Below, one piece after another: positions 1 through 8,164 of a stretch of DNA of 64,000 nucleotides (the first letter of the stretch is position 1; each line of letters begins with the position of its first letter). The position numbers were made by a program, and so were the translations under genes. This stretch comes from Planctomycetota bacterium (lineage in GTDB: Bacteria > Planctomycetota > UBA1135 > GCA-002686595): the NCBI GenBank assembly GCA_002683825.1, contig NYUD01000085.1:1-64000 (forward strand), given 5' to 3'. The notes beneath the pieces are model-generated. The model saw only the letters and a program-made list of their open reading frames with translations, was not told the origin of the DNA and searched no databases.

Positions 1-19
1 ACGAGGCCGAACGCCCGGG

Positions 20-1249
20 TCAGTCGTGGCGCTGCCGCTTGCCGGACGTCTTCGCCAGGGCGGGCCCCATCCAGGCCGCAAAGCGGAACGCCGGGCCGAA
101 GTCCAGCCAGGTCTGGTTCATGAGGATCACGGCCTCGTCCTGCTCGGGGTCGACCCAGAACATGGTCCCCGCTGCGCCGCCCCACGACCAGGTTCCGAGG
201 GAACCCCCGAGCTCGGAGGCCTCGGTGACGACCGAGACGCCGAGACCGTAGCCCTTGTTTCCCAGAACCATACTGCGAGGGATGTCCCCGATTTGATCTC
301 GAAGCATGAGAGCGACCGTCTCGCTCTTGAGGACGCGCTTGCCGTCCAAAGATCCCTTCCCCCGCATCATCGCCAGGAACCTGAGGTAGTCCCCCGCGGT
401 GGAGTAGAGGCCGCCGCCGCCGGATAGGTGGGCCGGGTTCCGGGTAGGATCGGACTTTGCGGTCTCGGGATCCGCCACGAGGTCTTTGCCCATGCGGAAG
501 TACATCCGCATGAGTCGGTCCAGGTCTTCCTCGTCGACGTGGAAGCCGGTGTCGGACATGCCCAGGGGAGCGAAGATGCGTTCCTGGAAGACCTCGTCGA
601 GGGGCTTCTCGGCGAGCACCTCGATGAAGCGCCCGAGGACGTCGTTGGAGATTCCGTACTCCCACCGGCTCCCCGGTTGGAACAACAACGGCAGGGTCGA
701 GAGCGCCGTCACCATGTCCTCCAGATCGGGCTGGGCGTTCCCGTTTTCCTGCGCGACCCGTTCCCAGGGGGTCTCGTAGGACCACCCGCTCGTGTGCTGG
801 AACAGGTCGCGCACCTTCATCGGCGACTCGAGCGGACGGTCCTCCTCGCCACCCTTGCCCTCGATCTTGAGATCGACCAGCTCGGGCAGGTAATCGGACA
901 CGGGGTCGTCGAGCTCGAAACGCTTCTCGTCGTAGAAGGTGAGCGCCGCCACGCAAGTGATCGGCTTGGTCATCGAGAAGATGCGGAAGATCGTGTCCAC
1001 GTCCACCTCGGCGCCGGCCTCTCTGTCACGCATGCCGGCCGCGTGCGCGAACACGAGCTCGCCGCCCACGGTGCCTGCGCCGACGAGTCCGACCGCCGCT
1101 CCCTCCTCGATCATCTCCGCCATGTCGATGCGCACCGGGGTGAAGGCGTCCTCCGCGCTCCGTTTGGACTGCGCCGGTGCAGACGCGATCAGGAGGCCGA
1201 AGAGCGCGGGGACGAGCAAGCGCCGGGAGGGAAGGACGGGTCGGTTCAT
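20..1249 (-). CDS. Secreted serine hydrolase of the beta-lactamase/esterase (class C) family
   Basis: This 409-residue protein starts at the ATG that gives a clean signal peptide (basic start, hydrophobic stretch to about residue 23, APA cleavage-like site); the open frame continues upstream but without coding character. The catalytic S-x-x-K motif is Ser92-Met-Thr-Lys95 and the Tyr motif is Tyr198 in WEYGISNDVLG. A WGGAAGT segment near the C terminus takes the place of the third (KTG-like) motif. This combination is typical of EstB-like esterases and D-aminopeptidase relatives rather than true beta-lactamases. The substrate cannot be read from sequence. It is divergent from the arylsulfotransferase-like gene. 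Confidence 0.85.
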   Translation of the reverse strand: MNRPVLPSRRLLVPALFGLLIASAPAQSKRSAEDAFTPVRIDMAEMIEEGAAVGLVGAGTVGGELVFAHAAGMRDREAGAEVDVDTIFRIFSMTKPITCVAALTFYDEKRFELDDPVSDYLPELVDLKIEGKGGEEDRPLESPMKVRDLFQHTSGWSYETPWERVAQENGNAQPDLEDMVTALSTLPLLFQPGSRWEYGISNDVLGRFIEVLAEKPLDEVFQERIFAPLGMSDTGFHVDEEDLDRLMRMYFRMGKDLVADPETAKSDPTRNPAHLSGGGGLYSTAGDYLRFLAMMRGKGSLDGKRVLKSETVALMLRDQIGDIPRSMVLGNKGYGLGVSVVTEASELGGSLGTWSWGGAAGTMFWVDPEQDEAVILMNQTWLDFGPAFRFAAWMGPALAKTSGKRQRHD

Positions 1250-1447
1250 GAGAGGTATCCGGGGTTCGTGGGTGCACACAATGTAGCGCATGGGGCCGCA
1301 TCGTATGAGGATCCGGCGTCGGACCATGAGCTTCAGCTGCGTCGCGGCCGATGCAGATCGCCGCACTCGTGGCGAGCATTCTACGGAATAGGCGGACGGC
1401 CCCTCGAGGTGCGGGGCGCGGCGCTTTCCGGTAGAGTCCTCGGCCGC

Positions 1448-3013
1448 ATGAAACCGCTCGCTTCTCCGGCTCTTGTGGGCCTCTTGATGGTTGCCGCCTG
1501 CGCCGGCGAATCCGGCGCGTCGGCGCTGCTCCCGGCTCCTTCGCGCACGGGCTGGGAGTCCGACTCGCCCTGGCCCGGCTTCACGCTGATCGCGCCGCTG
1601 CAGTCTTCCCGCGTGTACCTGGTCGACATGTCCGGCACGGAGGTCTTCAGCTGGGACACGGACAGTAAACCGGGCGTGGCCACGTACCTGACCGAGCGCG
1701 GGACGCTGCTCAGGTGTCAGCGCGTGATCGACCACCCGATCTTTCAGGATGCCGGCGGACACGGAGGATGGATTCAGGAGATCGACTGGAACGGCGACAC
1801 CCTGTGGGATTTCCGCTGGGACAGCGAGGAGGGGCTCAGCCACCACGACATCGAGGCGCTTGCCAACGGGAACATCCTCATACTCGCCTGGGATCGCGGG
1901 GCGCGCGAGGTGGGACTGGCCGCCGGCCGCGATCCCGAGCTCTTGGCGGGCGAAGAGTGGTGGGCGGGCGCGGTCTACGAGATTCGCCCCACGCCTCCCG
2001 AGGGCGGCGAGGTGGTCTGGTCATGGCACGCCATGGATCACCTGATTCAGGATCGCGACGCGACGTTGCCCAACTACGGTGAGCCCCGCGAGCGTCCCGA
2101 ACGCATCGACATCAACGGCGACCGCGATCCGGATCCGCCCGACGAGGAAGAAGAGGCCGAACAGGATCGGCAGATGGCCGCGCTCGGCTACGCCGGAGGC
2201 GACGACGACGGGGATGGGGACGACGACGAGGACGAGGACGAGGAAGATCCCGAGGACGCTGCGCGCAAGGCCCGCGTGAAGAACGCCGACTGGTTGCACA
2301 TCAATGCCGTCGACTACAACGCCCAGCTCGACCAGATCGCGCTCAGCGTGCGTCGCTACGACGAGGTCTGGATCATCGACCACTCCACCACGACCGAGGA
2401 GGCGGCCGGCCCGCGGGGCGACTTGCTCTATCGCTGGGGCAACCCGTTCGCCTATGGCATGGGCGTCTGGGAGCAGCGCCAGCTCCTCGGTCAGCATCAC
2501 GTGCAGTGGATTCCTGAAGGCCGGCTCGGCGCGGGGAACTTGATCGTGTTCAACAACGGAGCACGGCCGCGCGAATGGTCCAGCGCCGACGAGTGGTGGG
2601 CGCCGCGCGACGCGGAAGGTCGCTATCCGCGCGAAAAGGGGCGTCCCTTCGGACCCGAGAAGTTCGAGTGGAGCTACGCCGCCGCGGAGCCGACCGAGTT
2701 CTTCTCGTCCTTCATCTCGGGTGTCCAGCGCCTGCCCAACGCCAACACGCTGATCTGTTCGGGCGCTCCGGGCCACGTCTTCGAGGTCACGCCCGACGGC
2801 GACGTGGTCTGGGATTGGAGGAGCCCCTTCGGGCCCGGTCCCGGTGAGGAGGAAGACGACATGGAGGAGTTCCCGACCGCGCTGTTCAGGGCCACCCGCT
2901 ACGCCGCCGACCACCCGGGCATCGTCGCCCTGCGCGAGAAGGGCGCCGCGATTCCGGACGAGCCGGGTACGGGGCCGCCCACGAACCAGTACGAGCCTGC
3001 GGAAAAGGAATAG
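1448..3013 (+). CDS. Arylsulfotransferase (ASST)-like lipoprotein
   Basis: A 521-residue protein. The chosen ATG gives a lipoprotein signal with a VAAC lipobox around Cys19; the frame is open far upstream but that stretch lies antisense to the divergent hydrolase. Features match the Arylsulfotran_2 group: a predicted beta-propeller with DWLHINAVDY, ALSVRRYDEVWIID, GQHHVQW and NLIVFNNG segments. ASST enzymes move sulfate between phenolic esters without PAPS, but the catalytic His of this protein was not verified, so the function may be only structural similarity. A stretch of about 45 residues rich in Asp and Glu (around residues 225-275) interrupts the propeller and looks like a calcium-binding or surface loop. 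Confidence 0.75.
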   Translation: MKPLASPALVGLLMVAACAGESGASALLPAPSRTGWESDSPWPGFTLIAPLQSSRVYLVDMSGTEVFSWDTDSKPGVATYLTERGTLLRCQRVIDHPIFQDAGGHGGWIQEIDWNGDTLWDFRWDSEEGLSHHDIEALANGNILILAWDRGAREVGLAAGRDPELLAGEEWWAGAVYEIRPTPPEGGEVVWSWHAMDHLIQDRDATLPNYGEPRERPERIDINGDRDPDPPDEEEEAEQDRQMAALGYAGGDDDGDGDDDEDEDEEDPEDAARKARVKNADWLHINAVDYNAQLDQIALSVRRYDEVWIIDHSTTTEEAAGPRGDLLYRWGNPFAYGMGVWEQRQLLGQHHVQWIPEGRLGAGNLIVFNNGARPREWSSADEWWAPRDAEGRYPREKGRPFGPEKFEWSYAAAEPTEFFSSFISGVQRLPNANTLICSGAPGHVFEVTPDGDVVWDWRSPFGPGPGEEEDDMEEFPTALFRATRYAADHPGIVALREKGAAIPDEPGTGPPTNQYEPAEKE

Positions 3014-3121
3014 CCTGGGCGGGAGAGAACCGATGGCTGTTGCGAGAAGTTCGCCGGGTTCCAGAGCGACGTGGACCCCCGGTCCCGGCGTCGGGATCCG
3101 GAGGGGCGCAGGGACGGGGGC

Positions 3122-3985
3122 ATGAACATCACCCACCAGGAGATCCGGCCGCGCGGGGTGCGACTCCACGTGGCTTCCTGCGGGCCCGAGGGTGGGCCTC
3201 TGGTCCTCTTGCTTCACGGCTTCCCCGAGTACTGGGGTGCCTGGGAGGCTTACATGGGCCGGCTTGCCGACCGGGGATACAGGGTCATCGCCCCCGACCA
3301 GCGGGGTTACAACAAGAGCGAGAAGCCGCCCCGGGTTCGGGACTACAGGCTGGAGCTGCTCTCGGCGGACATCGTTGGACTGATCGACCACCACGGGCGA
3401 GAGCGAGCACGGGTGGTGGGCCACGACTGGGGTGGCGCGGTCGCCTGGCACCTGGCCCGGGCCCACGCAGACCGGGTCCGTCAGCTGGTGGTGATCAATT
3501 GCCCGCCCGCAGACGTCCTTCAACGCTTTGCGTTCCGTCACCCGATCCAGCTCTTGCGGAGCTGGTACATGATGCTCATGCAGTGTCCCCGGCTGGCGGA
3601 GTGGGCCATGTCCCGGAGGAACTTCGCCCTGCCCCGGGCCAGCATGTTGTCCTCGTCCAACCCGGGGACCTTCGACGGGGATGGGCTCGCCGGACACCTG
3701 GCCGCCTGGGCTCAACCCGGCGCCCTCAGGGCCATGGTGAACTGGTACCGCGCCGGATTCCGCCACCCACCGAAGACAGGCGGCGGTCCGGTCAAGGCCC
3801 CCACGCTCTTGCTCTGGGGCGAGCGGGACCGGTTCCTCGACAAAGGCCTGGTGGACCCCAGCGTGGACATCTGTCTGGACGCTCGGGCCGTGCGCTACCC
3901 GGAGGCCACCCACTGGCTGCCCCACGAGGAACCGGAGGCCGTGCTGGCGGAGATGATCGGTTTCTTTGACCAGGCTACGGAGTAG
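3122..3985 (+). CDS. Alpha/beta hydrolase, epoxide hydrolase-like
   Basis: A 287-residue cytosolic alpha/beta-hydrolase. HGFPEYW forms the oxyanion-hole region, VGHDWGG carries an aspartate nucleophile in the G-x-D-x-G elbow, and the C-terminal GERDRFLD and THWLPHE segments supply the acid and the catalytic His. An Asp nucleophile with the HGFPE motif points to epoxide hydrolases or haloalkane/fluoroacetate dehalogenases. The ATG at 3122 is preferred because a purine-rich AGGGACGGGGG lies just upstream; an in-frame start 17 codons earlier would only add a low-complexity Arg-rich leader. It stands alone between the ASST-like gene and a convergent ABC exporter. Confidence 0.85.
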   Translation: MNITHQEIRPRGVRLHVASCGPEGGPLVLLLHGFPEYWGAWEAYMGRLADRGYRVIAPDQRGYNKSEKPPRVRDYRLELLSADIVGLIDHHGRERARVVGHDWGGAVAWHLARAHADRVRQLVVINCPPADVLQRFAFRHPIQLLRSWYMMLMQCPRLAEWAMSRRNFALPRASMLSSSNPGTFDGDGLAGHLAAWAQPGALRAMVNWYRAGFRHPPKTGGGPVKAPTLLLWGERDRFLDKGLVDPSVDICLDARAVRYPEATHWLPHEEPEAVLAEMIGFFDQATE

Positions 3986-4026
3986 GCCGTTCAGTGCGTG
4001 TTCCGGGGCGCGGCGTCCGCCGCGTG

Positions 4027-5778
4027 CTAGATCCGAACCTGCAGGGTGTACAGCCGGTGATACCTTCCGCCCAGCGCCATCAGCTCGTCGTGCTCTCCAC
4101 GTTCCACGATTTCGCCTCGCTCGATGACCAGGATCAGGCCGGCGCGCCGGATGGTCGATAGCCGGTGGGCGATGACGAAGGTCGTGCGACCTTCGAGCAG
4201 TTGCTCGAGGCTGTCTTGAATGAACGATTCGCTTTCCGTGTCGAGGCTCGAAGTTGCCTCGTCCAGGAGCAGGATTCGCGGGGCGGCCAAGAGCGCACGT
4301 GCGATGGTTACGCGTTGGCGTTGACCGCCGGAGAGCTTCACGCCGCGCTCCCCGATCACCGTGTCCAGTCCTCGCGGAAGGCGGTTGCTGAACTCCAGTA
4401 TGTGGGCTCGACGTGCGGCTTCTTCGACCTCGTCCGTCGAGGCTTCCGAGCGTGCGAAGAGCAGGTTCTCACGGATCGTTCCGTCGAAAAGGAAATCGTC
4501 CTGCAGGACCAGCCCGAGCTGGCTCCGGTAGCTCGCGAGTTCGACAGCGGTCAGGTCGATGCCGTCGACCAGCACCCGGCCCTCGTCCGGATCCAGGAAA
4601 GATACGGCCAGTGCTGCGAGGGTGGACTTGCCCGACCCCGAGCTGCCGACCAGAGCCACCACCGTGCCGGGCTTCACGTCGAAGGAAATGTCGCGTAGAA
4701 CCGGTTCACCTTCGTTGTAGGCGAAGCTCACGTGTTCGAACTCCACGCGTCCCTGGATCGGCGGCATTTTTTGCGTGCGCCGCGGATCGTCATCTTCCCC
4801 GGGTTGGGAGAGGAGTTCCATCGTTCGATCGAGTCCGGCCAGGGCTTCGGTCATCTGCGTGCCGATGTTGGCCATCTGGACGATCGGTCCGATGAGAAAG
4901 GCGAGAAAGAGCGTGAAGGAGAAGAGCTCTCCGACGGTCAGCTGTCCCGCCAGGATCAGGCGGCCGCCGTAGCCCAGGATGATCACGCTCGCCAATCCGA
5001 CGAAGAACGTCCCCAGACTGGTGACGGCCGCCGTGGTGGTCAGTGTCGTCCTCACGTTGTGAAATATCCGCAGCACGCCGGTGTGGAAGACTTCGCTCTC
5101 GCGCTTCAAGGCATGAAATCCCTTGATGATGCGGATACCGCCGAGTGTTTCGGTAAGGCGACCGGTGACTTCGGCTCGGATTTTTCCGCGCTCGCGGAAG
5201 GCCGGGCGCAATTGTCCGAAGGCCCTGGTGGAGACGGCGGCGAACAACAAGAGTGGAACGATGGCGAGCGCTGTCATCGTCGCGTCGATGCGCAACAAGA
5301 AAACCAGGGCCACGATCGCTGTGATGGTGCCGCCCACGAGTTGGACGAGCCCGGTGCCGACCAGGTTTCGAACACCCTCGACGTCGTCCATGATGCGCGA
5401 CACCAGCTCGCCCGTTTTCGTTTGTTCGAAACTGCGTACGGGAAGATGCAGGACATGACGCTGCACCTGTGCACGCAGTTCGGCGATGAGGTGTTGTGCT
5501 TCGACGCTCAGGAGGCGCGTCAAAGCGAAGGATGTTCCGGCCTGAAATGCGACCGCCAGAGCGACCCAGCCGAGGATAGGCCACAGGAGCCCGCTCTTCT
5601 GCTCTCCGATGACATCGTCGATCAGGTACTTGGTCGACGCGGGTAGGACGAGACCACTGAGGCGGTTGACGAGAATGAGCACCAGGCCGGCGCCGATGAG
5701 TTTGCGGCGCGGCCAGATGATCACTCGAAAGGCGTGGCGGAGGCTGGCTCTGCTGACCCGGCGAGGCTTCTTGGACAT
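4027..5778 (-). CDS. ABC exporter, fused permease and ATPase (MsbA-like)
   Basis: A 583-residue half transporter expected to work as a homodimer in the inner membrane. The N-terminal 320 residues hold about six membrane segments (ABC_membrane fold). The ATPase domain has Walker A GSSGSGKST with Lys384, the signature LSGGQRQR, Walker B ILLLDEA with Asp506-Glu507, and the H-loop IAHRLST. The order and length match MsbA/lipid and multidrug exporters. The substrate is unknown. The ATG at 5778 is preferred over a TTG 6 codons upstream. Confidence 0.9.
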   Translation of the reverse strand: MSKKPRRVSRASLRHAFRVIIWPRRKLIGAGLVLILVNRLSGLVLPASTKYLIDDVIGEQKSGLLWPILGWVALAVAFQAGTSFALTRLLSVEAQHLIAELRAQVQRHVLHLPVRSFEQTKTGELVSRIMDDVEGVRNLVGTGLVQLVGGTITAIVALVFLLRIDATMTALAIVPLLLFAAVSTRAFGQLRPAFRERGKIRAEVTGRLTETLGGIRIIKGFHALKRESEVFHTGVLRIFHNVRTTLTTTAAVTSLGTFFVGLASVIILGYGGRLILAGQLTVGELFSFTLFLAFLIGPIVQMANIGTQMTEALAGLDRTMELLSQPGEDDDPRRTQKMPPIQGRVEFEHVSFAYNEGEPVLRDISFDVKPGTVVALVGSSGSGKSTLAALAVSFLDPDEGRVLVDGIDLTAVELASYRSQLGLVLQDDFLFDGTIRENLLFARSEASTDEVEEAARRAHILEFSNRLPRGLDTVIGERGVKLSGGQRQRVTIARALLAAPRILLLDEATSSLDTESESFIQDSLEQLLEGRTTFVIAHRLSTIRRAGLILVIERGEIVERGEHDELMALGGRYHRLYTLQVRI

Positions 5779-5942
5779 GGGCGTGAGCCTACGCAAACCG
5801 ACCCGCCATCTCCCTCAACTAGCGCCTGTTTCCGGCCTACCTGCACGCCCGTGCGGCCCCTGCGCCGTGAAGACGCGAGACACGGTCGCGCGCTCGCGCG
5901 CGGGGGCCTTCGTTCTCCGACGGGGGAGCCGCACCGGAGCAA

Positions 5943-5960
5943 CTCTCGAAGCATCGAGAG
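5943..5960. promoter_or_regulatory. Small perfect hairpin upstream of the aldolase gene
   Basis: A 7-base stem (CTCTCGA / TCGAGAG) closes an AGCA loop about 115 bases upstream of the aldolase start and 165 bases upstream of the divergent ABC exporter. It could be a leader hairpin or a protein-binding dyad. No recognisable -35/-10 pair was found next to it. Confidence 0.3.
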
Positions 5961-6073
5961 CTTCGGCAAGTACTGCGACTTTCTGCTCGCCCGACGGTAA
6001 GGCGTCTGGACGAAGGCAGCTCCAGATTGCATCCTCTGCGTTTCCAGTCCGCAGATCTCCGCACCTGAGTCCC

Positions 6074-6964
6074 ATGAGCAACGAACAGCAACTCCAAAAA
6101 GTAGGAACCCAGGACGGGTTCATAGCCGCCCTCGACCAGAGCGGGGGAAGCACCCCGAAAGCCCTCCGCCTGTACGGAGTGGAAGAGAGCGAGTACTCCG
6201 GGGACGACGAGATGTACGCCAAGGTCCACGAGATGCGCACGCGCATCGTCACGAGCCCGAGTTTCGGTGGCGACCGAATCCTCGGTGCGATTCTGTTCGA
6301 GAATACGATGGATCGCGAGATCGATGGGATGGGGTCGGCCCAGTACCTGTGGGAAAAGAAGGACGTCGTTCCCTTCTTGAAAGTAGACAAGGGACTCGCC
6401 GAGGAGGAAAACGGCGTGCAGGTGATGAAGCCCATGCCCGAACTCGACGCGCTCTTGGAGCGCGCGAAGAAGAATGGCGTCTTCGGTACCAAGATGCGTT
6501 CGGTCATCAAGCTCGCCAATCCCGATGGCATCAAGGCGCTCGTCGCTCAGCAATTCGAAATCGGTCGCCGCATCGTCGCGGCGGGCTTGGTTCCGATCAT
6601 CGAGCCCGAGGTCGACATCCACAGCTCTCAAAAAGAACAGGCCGAAGGCATCCTCAGGGTCGCCCTGCTCGATCACCTGAACAGGCTCGAGCCGAACGAA
6701 AAGGTCATGTTGAAATTGACGCTTCCGGAGGAGGACAACTTCTACGCCGATTGCGTCAAACACCCGAATGTCCTGCGCGTCGTGGCCCTGTCCGGCGGCT
6801 ATTCGCGCGAAGAGGCCAACTCCAGGCTCTCACGGAACAACGGGACGGTGGCCAGCTTTTCGCGCGCCTTGAGCGAAGGCCTCAACGCCAATCAGAGCGA
6901 CGAGGAGTTCAACGCCTTGATGAACGGTTCGATTCAAAGCATCTTCGAAGCCTCGAAGACGTAG
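6074..6964 (+). CDS. fda: Fructose-bisphosphate aldolase class I
   Basis: The 296-residue product equals the usual length of the short bacterial class I aldolases. It catalyses reversible cleavage of fructose 1,6-bisphosphate to glyceraldehyde 3-phosphate and dihydroxyacetone phosphate through a Schiff-base lysine, without metal. Family landmarks are FIAALDQSGGSTPKAL near residue 14, FLKVDKGL, IIEPEVDI and the LKLTLPEE strand carrying the likely Schiff-base Lys; LSGGYSREEAN lies near the C terminus. The frame is open upstream without coding character; the ATG at 6074 gives the family N terminus. It is a single gene, convergent with the DUF72 gene. Confidence 0.93.
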   Translation: MSNEQQLQKVGTQDGFIAALDQSGGSTPKALRLYGVEESEYSGDDEMYAKVHEMRTRIVTSPSFGGDRILGAILFENTMDREIDGMGSAQYLWEKKDVVPFLKVDKGLAEEENGVQVMKPMPELDALLERAKKNGVFGTKMRSVIKLANPDGIKALVAQQFEIGRRIVAAGLVPIIEPEVDIHSSQKEQAEGILRVALLDHLNRLEPNEKVMLKLTLPEEDNFYADCVKHPNVLRVVALSGGYSREEANSRLSRNNGTVASFSRALSEGLNANQSDEEFNALMNGSIQSIFEASKT

Positions 6965-7075
6965 CTTCTCCGGCAAGCTCATCAGGCCCCGGCCCGGGCC
7001 GACCTGGCGAAGGCCGCCATGGTGGGCTTGGCCTCGCGAGCGGACGTTATCGGGGCGGCTTCGGGGCGAATCGTG

Positions 7076-8011
7076 TCAGAAGAGTTCGGATTGGCGCATC
7101 GACCTCTCTTCGGCTGCAGGCAGTGACAACGGAGGGAGAGGAATCCCCGTTCGTTTCCCCAGGCGGGGGAGCATGTGTTGGGCCAGTTCGATCGTTTCGT
7201 GGTTCCTCTCCTGGTGCAGGAAGAAATAGACCCTCTCCAGTCCGTGTTCGATCCAGCTTCCGATGCGTTCGGTCCAATCGTCCAGACGCTTTGCGTCGCT
7301 TGCGTGGCCCGAGTTGCCGACGAAGCGAATCATCGTGTCATGGGTGCACAAGCGCATGTGTAGCACATCACGCCGTCCGGCGACGTCGGTCAGCATGGGT
7401 GTAACTTCAAGCGCCTCGAAAACCTCGAAGAGGGAGGACAGCGCCCTGGAATCGCTGAACCATCGCTGGTGGCGCAGCTCGATTCCCAGGGGGAGGTGCG
7501 GGGCATAGCGTTCGAGAAAGGCCGTCAAGACGTCCGCGCGGTGTGGACCGAAATCCGGCGGGAGAATCGTCCAGGCGCGGCCGAGATGTTTTCCGAAGGA
7601 CTGCAGCGCTTCCACGAAAGGGTCCATCTCGCGTGCAGCGTCCACGAACTTGCGCTCGTGACTGATCCTGGCCGGAAGCTTGGGACAGAACAGGAAATCC
7701 TCGGGCACCATGGCTGTCCAGGCCGCAAAACGCATCGCGTCGTACCCGAAATAGCTCGAGTTCAGCTCGTTGGTCGGAAACGCGCGGGAGTAGCAATGGA
7801 GAAAGTCCCGAGCGCGCGTCCCACGCGGATAGAGCCGGCCCAGAAACTCACGGTCGGACCACCCGGCCGTGCCCAGAAGAACTTGCGGACAGGGCGACGC
7901 CGAGCGCCCACGGAGGTCCTTGAAAAACCGTTCGTTGACCACGGAATCCGGGGGCAGTGTGAAGTCCACACGATCCACGTTCGGGACCCGGCCAAATACC
8001 ATGCGGTTCAT
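7076..8011 (-). CDS. DUF72 family protein (YecE-like)
   Basis: A 311-residue cytosolic protein. LLGTAGWSDREFLGRLYP, FPTNELNSSYFGYD, FCPKLPARISHERK and LGIELRHQRWF match the TIM-barrel-like DUF72 family (E. coli YecE), whose biochemical role is not established. Two ATG codons three residues apart (8011 and 8002) are both possible starts. The length is slightly above the family norm because of an N-terminal extension of about 40 residues before the GTAGW strand. Confidence 0.85.
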   Translation of the reverse strand: MNRMVFGRVPNVDRVDFTLPPDSVVNERFFKDLRGRSASPCPQVLLGTAGWSDREFLGRLYPRGTRARDFLHCYSRAFPTNELNSSYFGYDAMRFAAWTAMVPEDFLFCPKLPARISHERKFVDAAREMDPFVEALQSFGKHLGRAWTILPPDFGPHRADVLTAFLERYAPHLPLGIELRHQRWFSDSRALSSLFEVFEALEVTPMLTDVAGRRDVLHMRLCTHDTMIRFVGNSGHASDAKRLDDWTERIGSWIEHGLERVYFFLHQERNHETIELAQHMLPRLGKRTGIPLPPLSLPAAEERSMRQSELF

Positions 8012-8164
8012 TTTTCAACAGCTCTGCAAGAAGAACTCGGGGAGCAGAGCCGATTCGATTCTTTCTCGGCATTTCCTGCAACCGAGTCGACTCGCGGGCG
8101 GTCCATGCCATTCCCCTGAGGAGGGTGGGGGATCGGGATGGTGGATGCTCCGGGCCCGAGCGGC

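Noticed and set aside
20-1249. A beta-lactamase resistance gene
   Set aside because: The Tyr and third motifs fit the esterase/peptidase branch, and KTG is missing; resistance cannot be inferred.
428-1447. A 340-codon upstream extension of the arylsulfotransferase-like gene
   Set aside because: It is antisense to the serine hydrolase gene, and the downstream ATG gives a proper lipoprotein signal.
2021-3925. A 634-codon open frame on the minus strand, and similar long frames at 8138-9697 (+), 15527-17086 (-), 46154-47770 (-), 27475-28923 (-) and 32870-34240 (-)
   Set aside because: Each lies antisense to a gene with clear family motifs; long shadow frames are expected at this GC content, and their products show no domain.
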